Assembly: GCF_002999135.1 (NCBI RefSeq)
Contig: NZ_CP027229.1
Location: 2,062,001-2,126,000 of the forward strand
Source of the DNA: Capnocytophaga sp. oral taxon 878
GTDB lineage: Bacteria > Bacteroidota > Bacteroidia > Flavobacteriales > Flavobacteriaceae
Length of the DNA: 64,000 nt
Direction: 5' to 3'
A program made the position numbers and the translations under genes. Below the pieces are notes generated by a model, which saw nothing but the letters and a program-made list of their open reading frames with translations, was not told the origin of the DNA and made no database searches. This document shows, piece by piece, positions 9,048 to 17,541 of the stretch. How positions within the stretch are numbered: position 1 is the first letter of the stretch; every line of letters starts with the position of its first letter.

Positions 9048-10076
9048 ATGAAACTTTCTTTTAAAAATGACTATTCAGAAGGGGCTCACCCTGCTATCTT
9101 AGAGGCTTTATTACAAACAAACCTTACCCAACAAGCAGGATATGTACTTGATGAATATAGTAGTAAAGCAAAAACACTTATTAGAGAGCGTATAGCAGCT
9201 CCTGAAGCACAAGTGTATTTTGTGAGTGGTGGTACGCAAGCAAACCTCTTGGTATTGGGTTATGTATTACGCCCTTATGAAAGTATTATTGCCTGTGAAT
9301 CAGCTCATATCACTGATAGTGAGACTGGAGCTATTGAAGGAACAGGACATAAAATACATATTGCTCCGTCAGTAAATGGAAAAATAACTGTTGAGTCCAT
9401 TCGCGATTATGCTACTCGTTATACCAATTACCCTCACCAAGTAAAACCTCGTGTGGTATATATTACTAATGCAACAGAGGTAGGATCTATCTATACTTTA
9501 TCAGAACTAAAAGCTTTATACCAATGTTGCCAAGATTTAGACTTGTTACTATATATGGATGGAGCGCGTTTGGCACATGCTATGAATGCTGAACAAAATG
9601 ATATTACTTGGGAAGATCTTGCCCGCTACACTGATGCTTTTTATATAGGAGGAACTAAAAATGGAGCTTTGATAGGTGAAGCAATAGTATTTGGAAATCC
9701 ATTCATTGGTAATGGTTTTTCATATTATATAAAACAAAAAGGAGCTTTATTAGCTAAAGGAAGATTATTAGGTTTGCAGTTTTTAACTCTTTTCCAAAAT
9801 GACCTTTACAACCAATTAGGCAGACATGCTAATAAACAGATGAAATGTATCAAAGAGGCCTTTGACGCTAAGGGTGTTAGCTTTCTTTCAGAAACTTGTA
9901 CGAATCAGTTATTTCCAATATTAAAGAATGAGGAGGTAGCGAAGCTTGCCGAAGACTTTGATTTTTATGAGTGGAAGAAAGTAGATGAACTACATACTGC
10001 TATTAGACTTATTACCTCATGGGCTACCCCTACTGAGAATGTAGAAGCCCTTATTAAAGCTTTAAATAGGCTATAA
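9048..10076 (+). CDS. Low-specificity threonine aldolase-type PLP enzyme
   Basis: A fold-type I PLP enzyme of the beta-eliminating lyase group, 342 residues. The family cleaves threonine or allo-threonine to glycine and acetaldehyde. The cofactor lysine is in YIGGTKNGALIGEA (about residue 202), with the aspartate-bearing LLYMDGARLAHAM before it and FVSGGTQANLLVLG near residue 60 as the phosphate-binding part. Exact substrate stereochemistry cannot be read from the sequence. Spacing of two bases after rfbC suggests cotranscription. Confidence 0.88.
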   Translation: MKLSFKNDYSEGAHPAILEALLQTNLTQQAGYVLDEYSSKAKTLIRERIAAPEAQVYFVSGGTQANLLVLGYVLRPYESIIACESAHITDSETGAIEGTGHKIHIAPSVNGKITVESIRDYATRYTNYPHQVKPRVVYITNATEVGSIYTLSELKALYQCCQDLDLLLYMDGARLAHAMNAEQNDITWEDLARYTDAFYIGGTKNGALIGEAIVFGNPFIGNGFSYYIKQKGALLAKGRLLGLQFLTLFQNDLYNQLGRHANKQMKCIKEAFDAKGVSFLSETCTNQLFPILKNEEVAKLAEDFDFYEWKKVDELHTAIRLITSWATPTENVEALIKALNRL

Positions 10077-10096
10077 TCTGTTCAATACTACCCTAT

Positions 10097-11356
10097 ATGA
10101 ATTTTGAGCGTATTAAAGAAAAATTAGCTATACTTGCTGATGCTGCCAAATATGATGTATCATGTTCGAGTAGTGGTAGTAACCGAAAAGGAGTAAAAGG
10201 TGAGTTAGGTAATGCTGCAAACTTTGGTATTTGCCACTCATTCACTGATGATGGCAGGTGTATTTCATTGCTAAAAATCCTGCTTACAAATCATTGTATT
10301 TATGATTGTGTATATTGTGTATCACGCCGAAGTAATGATATTCCACGTGCAGCTTTCTCTGTAGAAGAGGTGGTAGATTTGACCATTAACTTCTATAAAA
10401 GAAATTATATAGAGGGACTTTTTTTAAGCTCAGGCGTTTTTAAAGATGCTAATACCACTATGGGACGCTTAGTAAGAGTGGCTAAAAAACTACGTTTAGA
10501 AGAGCGCTTTAATGGCTACATACACCTGAAAACAATTCCTGGCGCAAGTGAAGACTTAATATATGAAGCTGGTTTATATGCCGATAGGCTATCTATAAAT
10601 CTTGAAATCCCTACCAAAGAGGGACTTAAACTCCTCGCCCCTGAAAAAGACCACCAACAGATGGTTGCTCCTATGCAGTATGTGAAAAATGAATTAGCTA
10701 TTACAGCTCTTGAGAAGAAAAAATTTAAACATACTCCTAAGTTTGCTCCTGCTGGGCAAACAACACAGATGATTATTGGAGCAACCAATGAAACTGATCA
10801 GAAAATTATTGATGTAGCAAACTATATGTACAGTAAGCTACAACTAAAACGTGTATACTACTCAGGTTATGTCCCAGTACTATCTGATAGTAGACTGCCC
10901 TCTATACACAGCCAAGTACCAGTAGTACGTGAAAACCGCCTTTATCAAGCTGACTGGCTGATGCGCTACTATGGTTTTGATTCTAATGAAATACTTGACC
11001 AACAACAGCCTTTCCTTGATCTTGAAATAGACCCTAAGCTAGCATGGGCTCTTCGCCACCAACACCTTTTCCCTATAGATGTGAATACTGCCCCTCGTGA
11101 ATTATTATTGCGCATACCAGGAGTTGGCGTAAGATCGGTACAGAAAATACTTGCAGCACGCTCTTTCCAAAAACTCACTTATTATTCACTAAAACAGATG
11201 GGAGTAAGTCTCAATCGCGCAAAATACTTCATTACTTGCCAAGGAGCTACACCATTAGCAGGCACCATGGATAGCCTTAAACTACGCAGCTTACTCATAA
11301 GCAATAGTAAAAGCAAGCATAAAGAGCTTTTTACTGGCCAATTATCACTCTTCTAA
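10097..11356 (+). CDS. Putative DNA modification/repair radical SAM protein
   Basis: This 419-residue protein has the radical SAM cluster CIYDCVYC (about residues 70-77), preceded by a conserved segment around SSSGSNRKGVKG. The C-terminus carries a helix-hairpin-helix (PGVGVRSVQKILAARSF), a non-specific DNA-binding element. This pattern fits the family called putative DNA modification/repair radical SAM protein, distantly related to spore photoproduct lyase. The gene directly after it is the usual partner of that family, so the pair is probably functional together. The actual lesion or modification is not known. Confidence 0.85.
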   Translation: MNFERIKEKLAILADAAKYDVSCSSSGSNRKGVKGELGNAANFGICHSFTDDGRCISLLKILLTNHCIYDCVYCVSRRSNDIPRAAFSVEEVVDLTINFYKRNYIEGLFLSSGVFKDANTTMGRLVRVAKKLRLEERFNGYIHLKTIPGASEDLIYEAGLYADRLSINLEIPTKEGLKLLAPEKDHQQMVAPMQYVKNELAITALEKKKFKHTPKFAPAGQTTQMIIGATNETDQKIIDVANYMYSKLQLKRVYYSGYVPVLSDSRLPSIHSQVPVVRENRLYQADWLMRYYGFDSNEILDQQQPFLDLEIDPKLAWALRHQHLFPIDVNTAPRELLLRIPGVGVRSVQKILAARSFQKLTYYSLKQMGVSLNRAKYFITCQGATPLAGTMDSLKLRSLLISNSKSKHKELFTGQLSLF

Positions 11357-11359
11357 ACA

Positions 11360-12103
11360 TTGATACATTTAGTATATGATAGCAGTTATGAGGGCTTCCT
11401 CACAGCGGTATTTACAGTGTTTGAATACCGCTATGAGCAAGTGAATATAGTTGCTGAAAAACTTTTTGCTCCTACACTTTTTGGTGAGGAGCATTTTGTA
11501 TATACCGATATTGCTAAAGCCCAACGAGTACTTCGCAAGATAGAAAACCTTATGGGCTCTGAGGATTCCTCTATATTTTTAAAAGCTTTTATTTCTGAAG
11601 AAAAAGGTATTGAAACCCATTTATTAGAAGTCGTCCGATTATTCCTACAATTCCCACAAGAAAAAGTATTAGATAACTTCGGGAACCCTTCTGTACTTGC
11701 TATCCGCAATGCCGCTAAAAGCGTAGGAAGAGAAGCTCATCGTATGAAAGAATTTGTACGATTTGAGCGTGTAGGCGATCTATATTTCGCAAAGATAAGT
11801 CCATATTATGATGTACTTCCTCTAATAATACATCACTTCAAAACTCGCTTTTCCAATCAGCAATGGGTACTTTTCGACCCTGAACGCAATTACGGATTTG
11901 CTTATAACCTCCATAATGTAATCCCCTTTACCCCTGCTGATAAGAATTTTGGTAAACTATTAAATACTTCTGAAGAAAGTTATGAATCTCTCTGGAAAAC
12001 CTACTTCAAGCATATCAATATCCCAGAACGTAAAAATAGTCGATACCAACAGCGAAATATGCCTAAACGATATTGGAAGTACCTCCCCGAAATGAAAAAT
12101 TAG
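11360..12103 (+). CDS. Radical-SAM partner protein, DUF4130-like putative DNA metabolism protein
   Basis: 247 residues starting at TTG three bases after the stop of the radical SAM gene (MIHLVYDSSYEGFLTAVF). It resembles the TIGR03915/DUF4130 family, which is found next to this type of radical SAM protein: the YDSSYEGFLTAVFTVFE opening, a middle helical part with GREAHRMKEFVRFE, and a C-terminal DPERNYGFAYN region. The family is predicted to act in DNA repair, and some members are fused to uracil-DNA glycosylase-like domains. Its stop overlaps the dusB stop from the other strand by four bases. Confidence 0.82.
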   Translation: MIHLVYDSSYEGFLTAVFTVFEYRYEQVNIVAEKLFAPTLFGEEHFVYTDIAKAQRVLRKIENLMGSEDSSIFLKAFISEEKGIETHLLEVVRLFLQFPQEKVLDNFGNPSVLAIRNAAKSVGREAHRMKEFVRFERVGDLYFAKISPYYDVLPLIIHHFKTRFSNQQWVLFDPERNYGFAYNLHNVIPFTPADKNFGKLLNTSEESYESLWKTYFKHINIPERKNSRYQQRNMPKRYWKYLPEMKN

Positions 12104-13080
12104 AATGTAATACTTGTGCTAATCTTTTGAAGTTCATTTACAATTTCTGCCGAACTATCAAAAGTTACCAACCTATGCCGGTATTCTTTAAAGTTAGGGA
12201 TACCTTTGAAATAGTTAGCATAATGACGTCGCATCTCCAAAACTCCCTGCCGCTCTCCTTTCCATTCTACCGACCATAATAAATGATTCTGTGCTGCTTC
12301 AGCACGCTGAACAATAGTAGGAGGAGAGAGTAATTCACCAGTAGCAAAATAATGCTTTATCTCATTAAAAATCCAAGGATAACCAATAGCCGCACGCCCT
12401 ATCATTATACCATCTATACCATAAGTATTACGGTACAATAAAGCTTTCTCCGGACTATCAATATCTCCATTGCCAAAAATAGGAATATGAATACGAGGAT
12501 TGTTCTTCACCTTTGCAATATAACTCCAATCCGAATGTCCTTTATACATCTGGCTACGAGTACGAGCATGAATAGTTAAAGCACTGATACCTACATCTTG
12601 CAGTCGCTCTGCCACCTCTTCTATGTTAATACTCTGCTCATCCCAGCCCAATCGGGTCTTTACCGTTACTGGCAAATCAGTACTATTTACCACAGCTTTG
12701 GTAAGGCGCACCATTAAGTCAATATCTTTAAGTACACCAGCTCCTGCTCCTTTGCTTACTACCTTCTTCACAGGGCAGCCAAAGTTAATATCCACCAAAT
12801 CAGGGTTTACTGTAGCCACTATTTTAGCCGAGAGTGCCATAGCTTCCTCATCTCCCCCAAATATTTGTATACCTACTGGCCGTTCGTAATCAAAAATATC
12901 TAATTTCTGTCGGCTCTTAATAGCATCACGTATAAGCCCTTCCGATGATATAAACTCACTATAAAGCATATCTGCCCCGTGCATTTTACAAAGCCTCCGA
13001 AACGGAGGGTCACTTACATCTTCCATCGGAGCAAGTAACAGCGGGAACTCCCCTAAATCTATATTTCCTATCTTAGCCAA
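12100..13080 (-). CDS. dusB: tRNA-dihydrouridine synthase DusB
   Basis: An FMN enzyme that reduces uridine in the tRNA D-loop. The TIM barrel begins LLAPMEDVSDPPFRRLC; the catalytic cysteine lies in DINFGCPVKKVV (about residue 101) and the FMN-phosphate region in GNGDIDSPEKAL and GIMIGRAAIGYPW. The 326-residue length matches. The gene converges with the DUF4130-like gene and their stop codons overlap. Nineteen bases separate it from the beta-barrel gene upstream, so it may be the last gene of a doxX-hflX-barrel-dusB run. Confidence 0.95.
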   Translation of the reverse strand: MAKIGNIDLGEFPLLLAPMEDVSDPPFRRLCKMHGADMLYSEFISSEGLIRDAIKSRQKLDIFDYERPVGIQIFGGDEEAMALSAKIVATVNPDLVDINFGCPVKKVVSKGAGAGVLKDIDLMVRLTKAVVNSTDLPVTVKTRLGWDEQSINIEEVAERLQDVGISALTIHARTRSQMYKGHSDWSYIAKVKNNPRIHIPIFGNGDIDSPEKALLYRNTYGIDGIMIGRAAIGYPWIFNEIKHYFATGELLSPPTIVQRAEAAQNHLLWSVEWKGERQGVLEMRRHYANYFKGIPNFKEYRHRLVTFDSSAEIVNELQKISTSITF

Positions 13081-13099
13081 TTCCTAAAATTATTATTGG

Positions 13100-13789
13100 T
13101 TATTTAAATAAATATCCTACCCCTACCCCTATAAAGTAATTAGCCTCAGGCTGAAAAAGGGTACGCCCACCACTAAGGTCAAGCTGAAGATTAGGTTTAA
13201 GAAAATAAGCTATACCTACATCAATATTATGCAAAGGCGCATAATGAGGCTGATAGGTAGCATAATATTCTACAAAACCCCAAAACTTTGAGGTAGGTGT
13301 GTAGTTCAGTTCAGTAGTAAAGTTATATCCCTCAAACTGCTGTACACTACTCAAGCTATATGCCAGCGAAAACTCATCAGCCAAAACACTTTCAAAAGCC
13401 AAACAAGCATCAAAAGTATACGCCTTGCCTTCTCCTTTGCTGTACTGCCCATAACCTATCAATGACACCGAAGGCAAGTACCGTTCCGACTGCCACAAGC
13501 GTTGCTTTACACTAAAAACAGTACTGCTAAAGTCTGGCGTTTTAACATCAAAATTAGCCTCCAAGCGTATCTCTGTATTAGTGATAAGTCCATAACGCAA
13601 CATCAGGTTGTCAAAGCCCTCTTCTTTACTAAAAACAAGCCCATTCTCTACCTGAAACTGCCCCTTAGGCAAAGTATAAACCCCTTCACTCTGGTCAGGC
13701 CTATCAGTATTAAGCGACTCATCACTTTGCGCCACCGCCAATGTGGTACTCAAAAAAGCCACAAAAGCCCATAATATTTTATTCTTCAA
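13100..13789 (-). CDS. Outer-membrane beta-barrel protein, transporter-like
   Basis: 229 residues with a signal peptide (MKNKILWAFVAFLSTTLAVAQ). The mature part alternates polar and hydrophobic residues in about ten predicted strands and ends in ...GVGVGYLFK, a typical outer-membrane C-terminus with a penultimate aromatic. The opening TDRPDQSEGVYTLPKGQFQVENG is seen in MetA-pathway/transporter-annotated barrels of Bacteroidota. The cargo is unknown. Its start overlaps the end of hflX by 11 bases, so it is translationally linked to it. Confidence 0.7.
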   Translation of the reverse strand: MKNKILWAFVAFLSTTLAVAQSDESLNTDRPDQSEGVYTLPKGQFQVENGLVFSKEEGFDNLMLRYGLITNTEIRLEANFDVKTPDFSSTVFSVKQRLWQSERYLPSVSLIGYGQYSKGEGKAYTFDACLAFESVLADEFSLAYSLSSVQQFEGYNFTTELNYTPTSKFWGFVEYYATYQPHYAPLHNIDVGIAYFLKPNLQLDLSGGRTLFQPEANYFIGVGVGYLFK

Positions 13790-14984
13790 TTTTCTGATAT
13801 AAAAAGTTATTAAAAGGGAAACGCGTTATATGTATATCCTTCACTTTCTCATATACTACCTCCCGAAACTCTTCCAAATTATCTTTGTTTTTTGCCGAAA
13901 TAAACAATACATCTCGTCCCACTTTCTGCATCCAAGTCTGTTTCCACTCTTCAAGCGTAAAGTGCTTCTTAGTACGTTCCGTAGTCAAGTCATCCTCAGC
14001 TATCTCTTCATTCGTATAAGCATCAATTTTATTGAAAACCATAATAGTCGGCTTATCAGCACTATGTATTTCAGCCAATATTTGGTTTACCGATTCTATA
14101 TGCTCCTCAAAGTTAGCATGCGAAATATCCACCACATGCAATAGCAAATCCGCCTCACGTACCTCATCAAGCGTACTTTTAAACGATTCAATAAGTTGGG
14201 TAGGCAGTTTACGTATAAACCCTACAGTATCACTCAGCAGGAAAGGTAAGTTCTCAATCACCACCTTCCTCACTGTAGTATCAAGCGTTGCAAATAGCTT
14301 ATTCTCAGCAAATACCTCGCTCTTGCTTATCACATTCATCAAGGTCGATTTGCCCACATTCGTATAACCTATCAATGCCACCCTCACCAAAGCGCCTCTA
14401 TTACTCCGCTGTGTAGCCATCTGCTTATCAATAGCCGTGAGTTTCTTCTTCAGTAAGGCAATACGGTCTCGCACAATACGCCGGTCAGTCTCTATTTCCG
14501 TCTCACCAGGACCCCGCATCCCAATACCTCCTCGCTGCCTCTCAAGGTGCGTCCACAAACCCGTAAGGCGCGGCAACAAATACTCATACTGCGCCAACTC
14601 CACTTGCGTACGTGAATAACTCGTCTGGGCTCGCTGCGCAAAAATATCCAAAATAAGCCCCGTACGGTCTAATATCTTCGCTTTCAGTATCCGCTCAATA
14701 TTCTTCTGCTGTGCAGGCGTAAGCTCATCATCAAAAATAACAGTACCTACCTCATTTTCCTCTACAAACTGCTGCACCTCTTCCATCTTTCCCGTTCCTA
14801 TAAAAGTCTTTGGGTTAGGCACATCCAGCTTTTGGGTAAAGCGCTTCAGCACCTCACCTCCAGCAGTATAAGTCAAAAACTCCAGTTCATCAAGGTATTC
14901 CTTCGATTTTTCTTCCGTTTGTATCTGATTGATAATCCCTACAAGCACTACTTTCTCGTAGGTAAGATTGATTTGTTCAAGCAT
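13779..14984 (-). CDS. hflX: GTPase HflX
   Basis: A ribosome-associated GTPase that splits stalled or stressed 70S ribosomes. The 401 residues include the N-terminal HflX domain (TFIGTGKMEEVQQFVEEN), a coiled region with RGPGETEIETDRR, and the G domain: G1 GYTNVGKST (about residue 204), G3 DTVGF and G4 NKID. The gene lies three bases after doxX and overlaps the next gene, suggesting one transcript. Confidence 0.95.
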   Translation of the reverse strand: MLEQINLTYEKVVLVGIINQIQTEEKSKEYLDELEFLTYTAGGEVLKRFTQKLDVPNPKTFIGTGKMEEVQQFVEENEVGTVIFDDELTPAQQKNIERILKAKILDRTGLILDIFAQRAQTSYSRTQVELAQYEYLLPRLTGLWTHLERQRGGIGMRGPGETEIETDRRIVRDRIALLKKKLTAIDKQMATQRSNRGALVRVALIGYTNVGKSTLMNVISKSEVFAENKLFATLDTTVRKVVIENLPFLLSDTVGFIRKLPTQLIESFKSTLDEVREADLLLHVVDISHANFEEHIESVNQILAEIHSADKPTIMVFNKIDAYTNEEIAEDDLTTERTKKHFTLEEWKQTWMQKVGRDVLFISAKNKDNLEEFREVVYEKVKDIHITRFPFNNFLYQKIEE

Positions 14985-14987
14985 TTG

Positions 14988-15392
14988 TTAATCCCATTTA
15001 TTGCGAGCAGAAAGAGCATATTTACCACCACCCGTGAAGAACAGAGCCAAAGCCCCTAAAAAGAAAAGAGCAGGTAATTCCGCTGTCCAACCTCCATGAG
15101 GGGTCAAAGCAGTAAGCTCTCCCCAATATGCTAAATAAAGCGTACTAAGCCCATTAAAAAACATTACTAAGGCCGCCAAACGAGTCCGAAAACCCAATAC
15201 TATAAGCAAAGGCGCTATAATTTCACCTACAAACACCCCATAAGCTATAAAAGTAGGCAATCCCTTCGCCTCTAAGGTACTTTCAATATACGAAAAAGCC
15301 TCAGCATGCAATACTTTATTAATACCATGAGGAATCATCAGCAATCCTATAGTAAATCGCAGCACCAATAGTCCTAAATCCCTATTTTTCAT
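14988..15392 (-). CDS. DoxX family membrane protein
   Basis: 134 residues with four hydrophobic segments, beginning LGLLVLRFTIGLLMIPHGINKVLH, the DoxX signature. Family members are small inner-membrane proteins linked to quinone or redox homeostasis; the role here is not known. A good promoter lies 34 bases upstream. The stop is three bases from the hflX start. Confidence 0.85.
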   Translation of the reverse strand: MKNRDLGLLVLRFTIGLLMIPHGINKVLHAEAFSYIESTLEAKGLPTFIAYGVFVGEIIAPLLIVLGFRTRLAALVMFFNGLSTLYLAYWGELTALTPHGGWTAELPALFFLGALALFFTGGGKYALSARNKWD

Positions 15393-15425
15393 TGTTCAAA
15401 TTGTATTTTTTTAAGTTTGAGGGTG

Positions 15426-15456
15426 CAAAGATACTTACTAATTAGCAATTTACCAA
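15426..15456 (-). promoter_or_regulatory. doxX-hflX promoter
   Basis: On the minus strand TATCTTTG occupies 15433-15426 and TTG 15456-15454, spacing 20. The flanking AATTAGCAATTTACCAAATT is of the kind seen near other promoters here. Confidence 0.75.
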
Positions 15457-15659
15457 ATTTAAAAAAAAGGCAAAACCTCAAAACTCCCCTCTATACCACA
15501 ACAAAAATACCCCTCCCTCCCACCCCACCCACCTCCTAAAATCCAACATCTGTCCCCTTCCCTCCCACCCCAATTCTTACCTTTTACCTCTTATCTCTTA
15601 CCTTTTCCCCCTCATTGCCAATTCCTCAAAAAAAACATCCCCAACCTCACCTCCCCCTC

Positions 15660-15900
15660 AAAATCACAATCCCCTAATAATCAATCCTCTTCTCTACCAT
15701 CATTACCCCAAGCACCATACAGCTATCCCTTAGGATAAACGAACCTATAACGAACTATAAACGAACTATAAACGAAGGAAAGCCATTTCAAATCTGATAA
15801 TCAGCCTTTTAATATCAAAACTTTTATTTTGCATAATCCGCAACCAAATCCACCAATCCCCACATTATTCTCACACCTCTTCTCTTTTTTCTTCATTATT
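15660..15900 (-). repeat. Long dispersed repeat, copy 2 (core 15724-15780)
   Basis: The core has GGATAAACGAACCTATAACG followed by further ACGAACTATAA units. On the + strand it is preceded by CAATCCCCTAATAATCAA and followed by AATCTGATAATCAGCC, then TTTTGCATAATCCGCAACC, AATCCCCACATTATTCTC and a pyrimidine-rich tail. The same ordered blocks occur at 44700-44935 and, reversed, at 59055-59300. It fills most of the 676-base gap between susD and doxX. The rest of that gap is C/T-rich with no gene. Confidence 0.85.
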
Positions 15901-16007
15901 GCTAATTGCCTCCTACCTTCCCAGCCCCCTACTACCTTTCTCACCTCTTATCTCATACCTATTTCATTTTTCTCTATATCACTTAACTGTCAATAACCTT
16001 TCCACAT

Positions 16008-16039
16008 AAAAAAACTGCCCTCGTCACCGAGGGCAGTTT
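16008..16039 (-). terminator. Terminator after susD
   Basis: CTGCCCTCG (16015-16023) pairs with CGAGGGCAG (16028-16036) around a four-base loop. Read on the minus strand it is followed by TTTTTTT. It lies 30 bases beyond the susD stop. Confidence 0.92.
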
Positions 16040-16068
16040 CATCTTTATTAATATGTATTTAAAAACTT

Positions 16069-17529
16069 CTACAAGTTCAAGTTATTGATACTTTCATTCT
16101 GAGGAATAGAGAAAGTAAGTCTTGGATTGTCATAACTAAAACTTTCATTCTTTTTCTCAAGGTGATTAGTACCTCTTTCTATCGTTTTATGGTTGCGTTT
16201 CATAGCAAGGTAAGTTTTACCTTCACCCCATAACTCAATACGAGTGTTAAGGTAGATATCATCTTGCAACTGCGCATTAGTAAGGGCATCCACATAAGCT
16301 ATATCCGTAGCAGCAGTTGCCTCAGGATAACGCAATTTCAAAAGCTTTTTATAGATAGTTTTAGCCTGTGTATCTTGTCCTAACTTAGCCAACGCTTCAG
16401 CAGCCAATAAGTAAAACTCATCTACACGCATATACACGTAATCAGTAGTAACTTTCCTTTGTCCCCCCGATACTCTATCAGGCGCAAAGAACTTATTAGC
16501 AGCAACTAATTCAGCATCATCTATAGTAGTAAATTGCTTTTTACGAATGTCATTAGCACGTATTTGAGCATAAAGTTTATCATCCATAGCTTTAGCATCT
16601 CCAGCCCAAGCATAACCATAAGTAAATACATCCATCATTCCCCACCATGTATCTAATGTCAAATTATTTTCAGTGATAATATCTATACCCCACATCCAGC
16701 TGCTGGTTTCAACATCATTAAAGCCACCTCCTTTTTTAGTAGCCGGGTCATACACCGTTTGCTCACGTGAGGTAAGTGGGTAGCCACTATTATTAATAAT
16801 ATCTTGTGCCAATTCAGCCACTTTTTGGTTATTGCCCATAGCAGCGTAGGTATAAGCAAGTAAGCCTTCAGCCACATATTTATCAATCATACCTTTCTTG
16901 CTACGTGTAAAACCATTAAGGTTAGCCACCGCAAATTCCAAATCACTTACTATCTGCGCATACACTTCCGATTGTTTCACTCTTGCCTTACCAGCAATAT
17001 CAGCAGTAGTGTAAAGAGGGATAGAGTTAGTACTTGAATCTGGCTCATACTTAGTGGTGAATATCTGCATTAAGTAGAAATAAGCATAACCACGTAACGC
17101 ACGAAACTGAGCCAAAGTATATTTCTCACTATTGTTTTTAGGAGTTGCCAATTGAGCTATTGATTTATTAGCCTCATATATCATTCTATAATAATACCTC
17201 CAAGGAACGTAGTTATAGTTATCATTAGGCCTTTGAGTAACAGTTAAGTTAGCAACGTTTTGATACTGTCCATAACTTGCTCCCAACAAAGCCATATCAC
17301 TACAAAGCATATCAGTACAAATATCCACGTGCTTTTGCCCGAAGTCAGTTTGTGCCGAAGTACCTCCCGTACCCGATTGATAAGTCATTAGGTACAAACC
17401 ATTAAGGCGTACATCAGCAGGAGCTGTTGATACCACTGCCGTAGGCTCTGTAGTAAGAAAATCATCTTTACAAGCAGTAAAATTAAAAGCTACTGCCGAT
17501 AGTATACTAAATGTTAATATCTTTTTCAT
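16069..17529 (-). CDS. susD-like: RagB/SusD family glycan-binding lipoprotein
   Basis: 486 residues with a lipoprotein signal (AVAFNFTACKDDFLTTEPTA; lipidated Cys at about 20). The helical TPR-rich SusD fold shows in LAQFRALRGYAYFYLMQIF and in the late RVDEFYLLAAEALAKLG and RIELWGEGKTYLAMKR segments. SusD proteins cap the SusC pore on the cell surface and bind glycan or peptide. The gene follows the SusC gene by 12 bases and ends at a strong terminator. No glycoside hydrolase is adjacent, so the ligand is undetermined. Confidence 0.95.
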   Translation of the reverse strand: MKKILTFSILSAVAFNFTACKDDFLTTEPTAVVSTAPADVRLNGLYLMTYQSGTGGTSAQTDFGQKHVDICTDMLCSDMALLGASYGQYQNVANLTVTQRPNDNYNYVPWRYYYRMIYEANKSIAQLATPKNNSEKYTLAQFRALRGYAYFYLMQIFTTKYEPDSSTNSIPLYTTADIAGKARVKQSEVYAQIVSDLEFAVANLNGFTRSKKGMIDKYVAEGLLAYTYAAMGNNQKVAELAQDIINNSGYPLTSREQTVYDPATKKGGGFNDVETSSWMWGIDIITENNLTLDTWWGMMDVFTYGYAWAGDAKAMDDKLYAQIRANDIRKKQFTTIDDAELVAANKFFAPDRVSGGQRKVTTDYVYMRVDEFYLLAAEALAKLGQDTQAKTIYKKLLKLRYPEATAATDIAYVDALTNAQLQDDIYLNTRIELWGEGKTYLAMKRNHKTIERGTNHLEKKNESFSYDNPRLTFSIPQNESINNLNL

Positions 17530-17541
17530 AGTGCATTCCGT

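Noticed and set aside
15440..15660. C/T-rich stretch between susD and doxX as a possible coding or RNA gene
   Set aside because: No open frame with sensible codon use and no stable stem. Similar pyrimidine-rich DNA accompanies the other long repeats, so it is treated as part of that context.
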